Part shown: piece after piece, positions 51,462-59,731 of the stretch
Layout of the letters: every line of letters begins with the position of its first letter
Numbering within the stretch: the stretch's first letter is position 1
Source: JBFMHP01 sp964557295
GTDB taxonomy: Bacteria; Pseudomonadota; Gammaproteobacteria; RBG-16-57-12
Direction of reading: 5' to 3'
Length of the DNA: 64,000 nt
NCBI GenBank assembly: GCA_964557295.1
Contig: CAZKZP010000003.1
Location: 1 to 64,000, forward strand
Notes under the pieces: model-generated
What the model was told of the DNA's origin: nothing
The model's input: only the letters and a program-made list of their open reading frames with translations
The model's database searches: none
Translations under genes and position numbers: made by a program

Positions 51462-52379
51462 CTAAGGTTCGATGATGAGCGCCACGGCCTGATTCTCCAC
51501 CCCAGGCGCTCCTGCCTGCGGAGCTGATGTCGGATCAGAGATCTTTGCAGTCCATCCCACCCTGGGAACCGGTACACCATGATCGGTGAGGTAGGCAGCC
51601 AAGGCCTGACCTCGTTGTCTGGCAAGCGTCAAGCTGGCGCTGGAAGTCCACCCTGTCTCGCTCATTGTGTAGACCTCGAAACGGGCGGTATAGCCGTCAA
51701 AATTTCGCAGCACATAGGAGATGTAATCCAAGGACACCGTTGAGGTAGGATCGAGACTTGCCATGTCGGACTGAAATAACTGAGCCACCGGCAGATCCAC
51801 CTTCAGTCTGCCATCGTGGAGACGTTCCACCACCGAATGCTGTTTCAGCGCCCGCTCCAGATCAGGACTGATCATGCGTCGGCCGTGTGCTATGACCACA
51901 CCCATGTCGGCGGCGCTTGGCGCCTTTGCCGCAGCGGGTCGGTTCACCGGGATCGTTGCAGCAGCGGCATCTTTATCTCGTTTGATCGTTCCCGTTGTCG
52001 CGGGCGCACCGTTGGCGAATTGCGCAGGCGCCGATGGCGGCGCGGCCTGGCGCACCGACAAGCCGGGCGCCAGATCTGCCGGCTCGGATGGCGGCGTCAA
52101 CGCCCGGCTGAGGATGAGTCCCGCAAGTGCCACCGAGACGAGCATGATCAAGATCTGCATCCCTCGGCGCCACCATACCGACTGTCGTGGTTCGCGGACG
52201 CCGTAGCGCAGCTCGAAGCTGACAGGCCGCCGCAAAACCCGGTCCTTGGCATGCTCTGTGGTAATCAGGTCAAGCTCCAAGGTTCGCCGCTCACCACTCA
52301 TATGGTCCGAAGAAGGCGTTGCCTTGGTATTGTCATCAGGGCGAATCATGTTGAACCTTGCTTGCACAGTGCTGCTCAT
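51462..52379 (-). CDS. Membrane-anchored OmpA/MotB-like protein
   Basis: 305 residues from ATG 52379. A cytoplasmic part of about 75 residues is followed by one transmembrane helix (MQILIMLVSVALAGLILSRAL). Next come a Pro/Ala-rich periplasmic linker and an OmpA-like domain: GRLKVDLPVAQLFQSD, LDYISYVLRNFDGYTARFEV and SLTLARQRGQALAAYLTDHG. The peptidoglycan-binding Arg is kept (LARQRG) but the usual GHTD Asp is not (YTMSETG), so binding may differ. Its first 44 bases overlap the preceding membrane-protein gene. It is the last gene of the NRPS operon. Confidence 0.8.
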   Translation of the reverse strand: MSSTVQARFNMIRPDDNTKATPSSDHMSGERRTLELDLITTEHAKDRVLRRPVSFELRYGVREPRQSVWWRRGMQILIMLVSVALAGLILSRALTPPSEPADLAPGLSVRQAAPPSAPAQFANGAPATTGTIKRDKDAAAATIPVNRPAAAKAPSAADMGVVIAHGRRMISPDLERALKQHSVVERLHDGRLKVDLPVAQLFQSDMASLDPTSTVSLDYISYVLRNFDGYTARFEVYTMSETGWTSSASLTLARQRGQALAAYLTDHGVPVPRVGWTAKISDPTSAPQAGAPGVENQAVALIIEP

Positions 52380-53016
52380 GCGATGACTGCGATGCGGCCA
52401 GAATCTTCCACGATGCCCTGATAAAGTAGTTGCACCAGGCAACGATACCCAAGAACTTGGCGCCATCTTCAAACAGATGATGCCAGGTCGACCACCCCTC
52501 GGGTAACAGATCAAACAAAATCGATGCGGCGAAAAAGATCAAGGAGGCGACCAAAATATTGCGATCGGTGCGTAGTATTACTTGTCTGAATAAAAACAAT
52601 CCATAGGCCATGATCAATAGATAGATCAAATAGACGAAACGCTCGCTCTTGAAAAATAGATCGGATGCGATTTCATGGAGCAGAAATAAGTCATCGAACA
52701 AGAGCACGCTGCTCAACATTCCGAAATAAAGCAAGAAGAATGCCTCCATGGTTTCTCCGTTGATTCTTGCTTCCAGATAAAAACCGAAGATGCATGCAGT
52801 CGCGGCGATGCACCAAAACAAGATGCCGAGATTGGATAATATGCCAGTGTAAAAGTGTGCATGCATCACTGATGCCGGGTCGCGGGTAAAGTGTGAAACC
52901 GGAGCGCCGGAGAGGTAGCTCGCAACGCCGATGCCAAGCACTATACTGACTGCAAAGGCATACAACCACAGCATTGTGTGTTTCGAATCCATGGCTGCGA
53001 TCATGTGCTTCATCAT
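52336..53016 (-). CDS. Six-helix membrane protein of unknown function
   Basis: 226 residues from ATG 53016 (tandem ATGs); a longer frame overlaps the acyltransferase gene and is not supported. Six hydrophobic segments: LWLYAFAVSIVLGIGVASYL, ILSNLGILFWCIAATACIFG, AFFLLYFGMLSSVLLFDD, VYLIYLLIMAYGLFLF, LVASLIFFAASILFDLL and FLGIVAWCNYFIRASWKIL. Polar, possibly catalytic residues lie at helix ends: DDLFLLHE and HHLFEDGAK. I do not recognise the family. It lies between an acyltransferase and an OmpA-like gene in one operon. Confidence 0.75.
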   Translation of the reverse strand: MMKHMIAAMDSKHTMLWLYAFAVSIVLGIGVASYLSGAPVSHFTRDPASVMHAHFYTGILSNLGILFWCIAATACIFGFYLEARINGETMEAFFLLYFGMLSSVLLFDDLFLLHEIASDLFFKSERFVYLIYLLIMAYGLFLFRQVILRTDRNILVASLIFFAASILFDLLPEGWSTWHHLFEDGAKFLGIVAWCNYFIRASWKILAASQSSHEQHCASKVQHDSP

Positions 53017-53105
53017 GGGGTGATCCCGCCGGGTTGCGATGAGGTTGACGTCACCATCCTGCCGCACATACCTCAATCCTTCCCGGTGGTGGGCATAAAG
53101 TTGTT

Positions 53106-54008
53106 TTATGCGGTTTCTCCAGTGAGCCGATAGTAGGCATGCGGACGTACCGAGCGTATGTACCGATCGGTCGGCGGCATAAACCAAACGCGCGCTGGGA
53201 TATGGGCGACGTGAAAACCCATTTCTTTCTTGTAGTGACACAGGTTTTGGTCTTCCGGCGTGTGCAATCCATATACTGCCTGCTCGATTTTTCCGGATCG
53301 CCTGCATGCCTGGATCAGCGCAAAGACCAATCCGGTGCCGATATTGCTTGGAAGCGCGTCTGTCGCAATACAGACGTCGTGGATATAAACCGTACTTTTT
53401 ACTGCGAAGGCAATGACATACCCGCCAAGCCGTCCATCGATCAGGCCGGCGAGGATCAGGCCGCGCCGCGGATTGAAGTGATTATTTATATAGGCGTGAT
53501 ATTGTCGCGGGCTCATCAAACCAATGTGACGGCACCGTTGCTGCGCCGACGCCATCACCCGGTAGCCTTGCTCGAGCAGAAGGCTGGGCGAAACAAGATC
53601 GATGATCTCGACGCGTTTCATGCAATTCTTTATCTTGTTGCGGCGGTTCGATCCGATCCATTGCAGGTCATAACGTGCGACATCGGCCAGAAGATGTATG
53701 GGCATGGACGAATTGGCGTGCGCGGCATCCTCTTCCCTGAGTGTTGCCCGGTAACCCCAACAGAGCAGGGCAGGTCGCGAGACCTGATCGATTCCGACGC
53801 GGGCCAGCCAGTGGACCGGATGGTAGAACCCAGCGGGCTTTTCTTCCCAGTATTGATTGTTATGAATGACGATCTTGATATTCTGATCGCGACGCCAGCG
53901 GGCGAATTCCTCGTCTGTCAGGCTGGGCATGACGGTTCCGGCAAGATCACATGGCAAATCGCTTATCATGGCACCCCCGTCGAATTTGCAGGATTGAATT
54001 ATTTTCAT
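53106..54008 (-). CDS. FemAB/GNAT-like acyltransferase
   Basis: 300 residues. The N-terminal half (WLARVGIDQVSRPALLCWGY, YDLQWIGSNRRNKIKNCMKR) and C-terminal half (GGYVIAFAVKSTVYIHDVCI, GTGLVFALIQACRRSGKIEQ, YKKEMGFHVAH) look like one acyl-CoA N-acyltransferase fold with an N-terminal extension, as in FemAB-type or BioF2-like transferases of cell-envelope clusters. There is no signal peptide. It begins 67 bp after the NRPS stop, and the spacer holds a strong palindrome. I infer it could transfer the acyl/aminoacyl group built on the NRPS carrier domain; no thioesterase is present. Confidence 0.75.
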   Translation of the reverse strand: MKIIQSCKFDGGAMISDLPCDLAGTVMPSLTDEEFARWRRDQNIKIVIHNNQYWEEKPAGFYHPVHWLARVGIDQVSRPALLCWGYRATLREEDAAHANSSMPIHLLADVARYDLQWIGSNRRNKIKNCMKRVEIIDLVSPSLLLEQGYRVMASAQQRCRHIGLMSPRQYHAYINNHFNPRRGLILAGLIDGRLGGYVIAFAVKSTVYIHDVCIATDALPSNIGTGLVFALIQACRRSGKIEQAVYGLHTPEDQNLCHYKKEMGFHVAHIPARVWFMPPTDRYIRSVRPHAYYRLTGETA

Positions 54009-54029
54009 CTTTCCGTCCCAAAGAAATTC

Positions 54030-54076
54030 AACCCGGATTTTTCACCGCAGTAGATCGCTAATGGAAAATCCGGGTT
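54030..54076. repeat. Inverted pair of the AACCCGGATTTT element between NRPS and acyltransferase genes
   Basis: AACCCGGATTTTTCA (54030-54044) and TGGAAAATCCGGGTT (54062-54076) pair over 12-14 bases with a 17-base loop. The right copy extends inward as TAGATCGCTAATGG, matching 51402-51430 inverted. It abuts the NRPS stop and may act as an mRNA processing hairpin. Confidence 0.65.
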
Positions 54077-57000
54077 CAAGTCGACTCCTGTCGAGCCTGC
54101 TCCCCCGAAGGCCGCGGTTGTGCGCGCATATCAGTGGTTGATATGCCGGGGATATCCTCGGTTGTTTCCGCTAGCCTCTGGGCCTCGATGATCCTGGCCA
54201 GTCGCTCGATGCTAGGTGACTGGAAAATCGTGTGCAGCGGCAGTTGGATTCTGAAGGCCTCCATGATGTGACACAGAACCTGGATTGCCAGGATCGAATC
54301 GCCGCCCAGGTCGAAGAAATTATCCCGCACCCCGACAGGCTTGATATTCAGCAGGGTTTCCCACTGTTCGGCCAAGACCTGCTCGGTAGCGGTGCGTGGC
54401 GCCAAGTGCTGGCTGTCGATCTCGATCGCCGCCACGTCAGGCACAGGCAACGCCTTGCGATTGATCTTCCCATTCGGAGTGAGCGGGATTGAATCCAGTC
54501 GCACATACATGGAAGGAATCATGTGTTCCGGCAGCCGGCCCTTGAGGAAATCTCTAACATCTTTCGCACTGGGTGCCTGATCCTCGCGTGGTACGAGGTA
54601 GGCGACGATGCGCTTATCGCCCGCTTCATCTTCATGCAAGGCGACAATGGCGTGATGGATATCGGAGTGCTGATGGAGCACATGCTCGATTTCACCCGGT
54701 TCAATGCGATAGCCGCGCACCTTGACCTGATGGTCGGCACGGCAGACAAACTCAAGATCACCGTTTGGGAGATAGCGCACCAGATCGCCGGTGCGGTAGA
54801 TCCTGGTTTTTTTGTCGGGTGCCATCACGAAGCGCTCCGCCGTGAGCTCCGGACGATTGAAGTATCCGCGCGCAACACCCGTGCCGCCGATATACAACTC
54901 ACCCACTACACCCAGCGGGAGCTCCTGCAAATGTTCATCCAAGACATAAAATTTGGTGTTCGCGATGGGTTTTCCGATCGAGATCTTGTTGGGGGTGTTA
55001 TTGACTTTCCAGGTGGATGACCAGACCGTGGTTTCCGTCGGACCATACATATTGGTCAATTTGCCCGCGAACGATGTCTGAAGATCCGTGGCCAACTTCC
55101 TGGTCAATTGCTCGCCGCCCACAAGGATGTTGTCGAGTGATGACAACGCCTGCCTGTTTTTTTCGTCGCTGAGCAACATGCGCAGCATCGAGGGGGTGCA
55201 TTGAAGGTGAGTCACGCTGTGACGTGCGATCAGGGTGGCGATGGAGTAATCCTCTTGCGCCACGGAGACTGGCGCATTGTTGCTCGAAGCTCGTAGACGG
55301 GCAAGGTGGCCGAGATGTTTCAAGACCACATCGGTGTCGATCCCGAAGTCGATGAGGCAGCCTATTTCATCAATGCCGATTTCTTTCAGCTGGTCGATCA
55401 TTTCGATGCAGCGTGCCTCGCTGCCCAGCAAGCCGCTGGTGGAAAAGTAGCGCTGGAAGGCGAATTCAAGGAGATCGTCCATGTCGGATGCTGAAATATT
55501 GTCAAAGTATTCGTCCAGCGCCTTGGTCGAGGTCTCTGACTTATTCATGAACGTGGGAAAGTGCCAGGCGGCCGCCTTGACCAAGTTCGCCGCGTTGGCA
55601 AGATAATCCTTCATGGGCTCCCGGACGATATCCCTGACTTCGTCGTCCGTCTCGCCGACCATGGTATGCAGCATGAGAACGACATGTCCCTGGCCGGGAT
55701 GCCCGCATTCCGCCCAGGTCTTGCGATACAGCCTAAGGTTTTCGCCGACCTGCGTGACGTTTTGCCCAAGCAAGTGTGTCAGCACGCCGGCACGGTGGCG
55801 CGCGGCGAGCACGAAGGTTTCGGGATTGGATGCGATGGTCATCCAGAGTGGAAGATCCGGCTGAATCGGGCGGGGGAGCGTCGCCACGGCGACCGCTTTA
55901 TCATTCGGCCCCTTGAAGTTCACGGTTTCACCGCGCCAGAGTTTGCGCAAGATATCGATGGAATCGGCCATGACCTGCTTGGCATTGGCATAATTTTCCG
56001 GCTTGATGACAAAATCGTTCGGATTCCATCCCGACGCTACGGAAATGCCGATCCGGCCACCGGAAAGATTGTCGACCACCGACCATTCCTCTACCACCCT
56101 GATGGGGTTGTGCAAAGGCAAGACACAGCTGCCGGCCCGTATTTGGATCTTGTTCGTCGCCATGGCCAACGCCGCACTGATGACCGAAGGATTGGGAAAA
56201 AGCCCACCAAAGGAATGGAAGTGTCGCTCCGGTGTCCACAAGGCGGCAAAGCCGTTCGTATCGCCGAATTTCGCACTTTCCAGGAGCAGACGGTATTTGT
56301 GGCCGGCATCGTCTTCTGGCCGTGCCAGATTCCAGTAAAAGAGGCTGAAGTCTATGTTTTGCCCCGGATGACGGGTTGCGGCGGGTGGTTTGGCCTCGGC
56401 GCGCGCATCGTCGGAATAGATAACCACCTTGAATCCGCGGGCTAGGGTCCAGAACAGTTCGAGCAAGGAAATGTCGAACGAAATGCTGGTCACGGCGAGC
56501 CATGTGCCGGAAGGTTCGCTGCCGATCCGCTGATCCATCCCGACAAAGAAATTTATGACGTTGCGATGCTCGATCATGACCCCCTTGGGTTTTCCCGTCG
56601 AACCTGAGGTATAGATTAGATAGGCGAGATGTTCCGGTCTGACATCGATCATCGGATTTGCGGTGCTGTGAGTGCTGAGCGTGGTCCATGTCGCGTCCAG
56701 ATAGAGCATTTCTCTGGGGACATTCAGCAGCCGCTGGTGCTTTTTCTGAGAGATGATGAGGTCAAGGTTAGCATCCTCAGCCATGAACTCAAGACGCGCC
56801 GCTGGATAGAGGGGGTCGAGAGGAACATAGGCCGCCCCAGCCTTGAGTATGCCGAACAGGGCGACCACCATATCGATGGAGCGGTCCATCATCACGCCAA
56901 TCAAGGATTCACTTGCAATGCCTCTTTCTCGCAGATGGTGAGCCAATTGATTGGACCGCTCATTGAGTTCGCGAAAGGTCAAACTCTGGTCTTTGAATGC

Positions 57001-58776
57001 CAGGGCAATGCGCTCAGAGCTGCGCGCGGCTTGATCTTCAATCAGGTGGTGGATGCACTTTTCCTTCGGGATCTCAGTTTCCGTAGCATTCCATTTTGCG
57101 TGGATCTTCTTTTGTTCATCTTTGGTGATGATGGGCATGGAAATGACATTGCCCGATTTGGCGCTGGCGATGCCACTGATGAGGGTGTCGAGCTGGCGCA
57201 GCATTTTAGCGATATCGCCGTCGCTAAAGACATTCCTGTCATAGATCCAGGAACAGCCGCCAGAGCGGTGATCGATTCGTATTGTCAAGTCCGCACCGGG
57301 AGCGTCAAAAGGCTGTGAAATAGGGGCTATCCGCTCGATCACCACGTGCTCGATGATTTTTTTAAAATCAGCGAACGACTTACGGATCGCAGGGTGGCGC
57401 AAAAACAGGTCACGGCTGAATCCGGATTTCTCATCCAATGCCAAGACTTCCTGACGCAAGTAAGTCTTGATCGCTTGGAAGTCGGCGTTCAGATCGAGAT
57501 CAACGCTCAGCGGCACAATGCGCTGGGCAAGATCGCATTCCTTCGTGCCTGCTTGCGCGGGCAGGGCGTATCCAAGATCGAATCGTGATCTGCCGGACAG
57601 TCGCGCGAAATAGACTACGATGGCGCTGAGTAACGCATCACCGGACCGATCACTCGGTGCGCTCAGTCGAGTTAACGCAGCGGGAGAAGAATACTTCTTA
57701 TGGTGGAAGTTCCTTGCGCGGTGATTCGTGGCCCGCTGCGTAGTATATGGCAAGGTCAGCAGCTGTAAATCTTCCAAGCGTGCGCTCCACGCACGTTCAT
57801 GCTTGCTCAATTTCTGGTCGATGCGACTCAAGGTTTGACCATCCTGGTCGGACCAGAGGGGGAGTCGACTCTTGATGCCAAGCCCGCGCTGTTCAAATGT
57901 GTCCCTGGGGTTGCACACCATCCCATCAAGTGTCATCAGGTTTGTGATTTCGATGTCATTGCTTGCGGTGCAAATCTTGATTGTGCGGTCGGATATGTCC
58001 AGTATCGTCCCTGGATGGTGCTGGGACGCGCTGGGCAGCACACTCAAATCCTTAATGATCAGGGTATCATGGCCGAGATAAAGTTTTGGCGTGCCGAGAG
58101 GATTAACCTGATTGCCAAAATTCAATGCGCGAATCTGTCGGTGTATTTCATCGGCAGTCTTGGACCAATCGATCATGCCGGCATTGTCAGCCCGTTTGTT
58201 CAGTGGGCAGTAGGTGACCGCATCCAATACATGCTTCCGCCGACTATAGCGGTTACAGCTGAGCTCCTGCACCAGCTTGGAAAAGCTGTGGATCCCCGCC
58301 TCATAGCACTTGGCATTCAGCGTGAATGAGGTGTCATTGTCAGAAATATCGAACATTTCCTGTTTCAGGATGTCGCCTGTGTCGGCAATCGGTGCCATGA
58401 CATGCCATGTAACCCCATAAACGCGCTCGCCATTCATCAAGGCCCATGATGGCGCATTGATGCCGCCATACCTCGGCAATGGACCATCATGATAGTTGAT
58501 GGCGAGCTTTGTCGGCATATTGGTAACGTCGGGCGGAAGGATCTCGAAATGCACCAAGCTGAACAAGAAATCAAAACCGCTACCGGTCTCTTGGCGCAGC
58601 AGGGATGTGGTCGAAATGGATTTGATGGAGTTTTTTTTACACCAGTCGATTACTGATGAATCGCTGGAGACGACGGCGACAATTGTGTGTTTCCTGTTGA
58701 GCAATGATTTAGCACATTGCGTTAGAAATGACGTACCTCCGAGTAGTACACAAGAAAATTGAGATTGATCAGCCAT
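54076..58776 (-). CDS. Hybrid NRPS: formyltransferase, half condensation, adenylation with inserted luciferase-like monooxygenase, carrier protein
   Basis: 1566 residues, RBS GAGGAGAT. Domains: (1) formyltransferase 1-~300, with catalytic N94-x-H96 (INYHDGPLPRYGG) and D132 (ADTGDIL). (2) About 300-545, the C-terminal half of a condensation domain (IVPLSVDLDL), without HHxxxDG. (3) Adenylation N-part ~570-790, with LIYTSGSTGKPKGV and SFDISLLELFW. (4) Luciferase-like monooxygenase ~808-1160, MupA/Atu3671 type (FSLFYWNLARPEDD, ALWTPERHFHSFGG, GGRIGISVASGWNPNDF). (5) Adenylation remainder ~1175-1445, with NMYGPTETTVW, YRTGDL, VKVRGYRIEPGEIE and NGKINRK. (6) Carrier protein ~1460-1535, phosphopantetheine Ser1494 in LGGDSIL. 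No thioesterase. Specificity residues read D-I-L-Q-L-G-M-V-W-K, close to glycine. Product unknown. Confidence 0.93.
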   Translation of the reverse strand: MADQSQFSCVLLGGTSFLTQCAKSLLNRKHTIVAVVSSDSSVIDWCKKNSIKSISTTSLLRQETGSGFDFLFSLVHFEILPPDVTNMPTKLAINYHDGPLPRYGGINAPSWALMNGERVYGVTWHVMAPIADTGDILKQEMFDISDNDTSFTLNAKCYEAGIHSFSKLVQELSCNRYSRRKHVLDAVTYCPLNKRADNAGMIDWSKTADEIHRQIRALNFGNQVNPLGTPKLYLGHDTLIIKDLSVLPSASQHHPGTILDISDRTIKICTASNDIEITNLMTLDGMVCNPRDTFEQRGLGIKSRLPLWSDQDGQTLSRIDQKLSKHERAWSARLEDLQLLTLPYTTQRATNHRARNFHHKKYSSPAALTRLSAPSDRSGDALLSAIVVYFARLSGRSRFDLGYALPAQAGTKECDLAQRIVPLSVDLDLNADFQAIKTYLRQEVLALDEKSGFSRDLFLRHPAIRKSFADFKKIIEHVVIERIAPISQPFDAPGADLTIRIDHRSGGCSWIYDRNVFSDGDIAKMLRQLDTLISGIASAKSGNVISMPIITKDEQKKIHAKWNATETEIPKEKCIHHLIEDQAARSSERIALAFKDQSLTFRELNERSNQLAHHLRERGIASESLIGVMMDRSIDMVVALFGILKAGAAYVPLDPLYPAARLEFMAEDANLDLIISQKKHQRLLNVPREMLYLDATWTTLSTHSTANPMIDVRPEHLAYLIYTSGSTGKPKGVMIEHRNVINFFVGMDQRIGSEPSGTWLAVTSISFDISLLELFWTLARGFKVVIYSDDARAEAKPPAATRHPGQNIDFSLFYWNLARPEDDAGHKYRLLLESAKFGDTNGFAALWTPERHFHSFGGLFPNPSVISAALAMATNKIQIRAGSCVLPLHNPIRVVEEWSVVDNLSGGRIGISVASGWNPNDFVIKPENYANAKQVMADSIDILRKLWRGETVNFKGPNDKAVAVATLPRPIQPDLPLWMTIASNPETFVLAARHRAGVLTHLLGQNVTQVGENLRLYRKTWAECGHPGQGHVVLMLHTMVGETDDEVRDIVREPMKDYLANAANLVKAAAWHFPTFMNKSETSTKALDEYFDNISASDMDDLLEFAFQRYFSTSGLLGSEARCIEMIDQLKEIGIDEIGCLIDFGIDTDVVLKHLGHLARLRASSNNAPVSVAQEDYSIATLIARHSVTHLQCTPSMLRMLLSDEKNRQALSSLDNILVGGEQLTRKLATDLQTSFAGKLTNMYGPTETTVWSSTWKVNNTPNKISIGKPIANTKFYVLDEHLQELPLGVVGELYIGGTGVARGYFNRPELTAERFVMAPDKKTRIYRTGDLVRYLPNGDLEFVCRADHQVKVRGYRIEPGEIEHVLHQHSDIHHAIVALHEDEAGDKRIVAYLVPREDQAPSAKDVRDFLKGRLPEHMIPSMYVRLDSIPLTPNGKINRKALPVPDVAAIEIDSQHLAPRTATEQVLAEQWETLLNIKPVGVRDNFFDLGGDSILAIQVLCHIMEAFRIQLPLHTIFQSPSIERLARIIEAQRLAETTEDIPGISTTDMRAQPRPSGEQARQEST

Positions 58777-58900
58777 GATAATCTCCTCATGTGCTTGGTC
58801 ATTACCTCCGATCGATTGCTACATAACGCATAAAACAATGCGGATAAGAATTCACAACTAATGTCGATTAAGCCTAGTCAAAAATCTGTGAAATACAACA

Positions 58901-58937
58901 TAGACACGTTGAATGTTTTGAGTCTCGTGTCTATATA
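58901..58937 (+). promoter_or_regulatory. Promoter with overlapping palindromic operator, upstream of the polysaccharide operon
   Basis: TTGAAT (58909-58914), 17 bases, TATATA (58932-58937), about 55 bases before the neuD-like ATG. TAGACACG (58901-58908) and CGTGTCTA (58926-58933) form a perfect 8-bp inverted repeat that brackets the -35 and reaches the -10. A dimeric regulator bound there would control this operon and perhaps the divergent NRPS operon too. Confidence 0.5.
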
Positions 58938-58991
58938 TTTCATTGGCAACATCCATGGCAATTCAACAAAGTCAGAGAAACCGGAGTTCCG

Positions 58992-59639
58992 ATGAACGAC
59001 ATCGCGATCTATGGTGCGGGAGGATTGGGGCGCGAGATACAGATGCTGATAGAGCAGATCAATCTCAGCAAAAACACGTGGAGTTTCAGAGGATTTTTCG
59101 ATGACGCCTATGAAAAAGGAGATATCATCAATGGCGCGAAGATAATGGGCGGCATACAGGATGTTAATAGCCATGAAAAGAAATTGTCGCTCGTGCTGGC
59201 CTTTGGAAAACCGGAAACCAAAAAATATATTTCTGAAATAATTACGAATTCGAATATCACTTATCCTGTTCTGGTGCATCCACACGCGCAGATTGGCAAT
59301 CATGAATACGTGACAATCGGGGAAGGGACGGTTTTGACCGCCGGGACCATTGTGGCGGTGAATGTTGAAATCGGGCGCCATGTTCTGGTGAATTTCGGAA
59401 GCATTATCGGCCACGATGTCAAGATAGGCGACTATACTTCGATCATGCCTTCAGTCAATGTGAATGGCGAAGTCACTGTGCATGAGGGGGTATATCTGGG
59501 TGTTCACTCAACCCTTATAAATCAAATAGAAATAGGCAAAAACACGACTATCGGAGCCGGCTCAGTCGTTTTCAACTCCATACGCGAAAACTGCATGGCA
59601 ATCGGCATGCCCGCGGTGTCGGTAAGCAGCCGAAAGTAA
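58992..59639 (+). CDS. NeuD/PglD-type sugar O/N-acetyltransferase
   Basis: 215 residues. The N-terminal nucleotide-sugar-binding domain begins IAIYGAGGLGREIQMLIEQI. A left-handed beta-helix of hexapeptide repeats follows from about 95 (VLVHPHAQIGNHEYVTIGEG, GRHVLVNFGSIIGHDVKIGD, GVYLGVHSTLINQIEIGKN). It ends IGMPAV. The catalytic His is in the IIGHDVKIGD turn. It acetylates an amino sugar for a surface polysaccharide. It is first in the neuD-wza-wzc-wzx operon and divergent from the NRPS. Confidence 0.88.
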   Translation: MNDIAIYGAGGLGREIQMLIEQINLSKNTWSFRGFFDDAYEKGDIINGAKIMGGIQDVNSHEKKLSLVLAFGKPETKKYISEIITNSNITYPVLVHPHAQIGNHEYVTIGEGTVLTAGTIVAVNVEIGRHVLVNFGSIIGHDVKIGDYTSIMPSVNVNGEVTVHEGVYLGVHSTLINQIEIGKNTTIGAGSVVFNSIRENCMAIGMPAVSVSSRK

Positions 59640-59731
59640 ACATAGGCGCTCAAAATCGCGGTCATTGTTTGACTGACTTTCTCTCAGGGCAGCGGCTGCA
59701 TGAAACATCAAAGGCATAAGAGAAATGCACC

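Noticed and set aside
57100..57900. A functional condensation domain in the NRPS
   Set aside because: Only about 240 residues are present and no HHxxxDG motif is seen, so it is at most the non-catalytic half.
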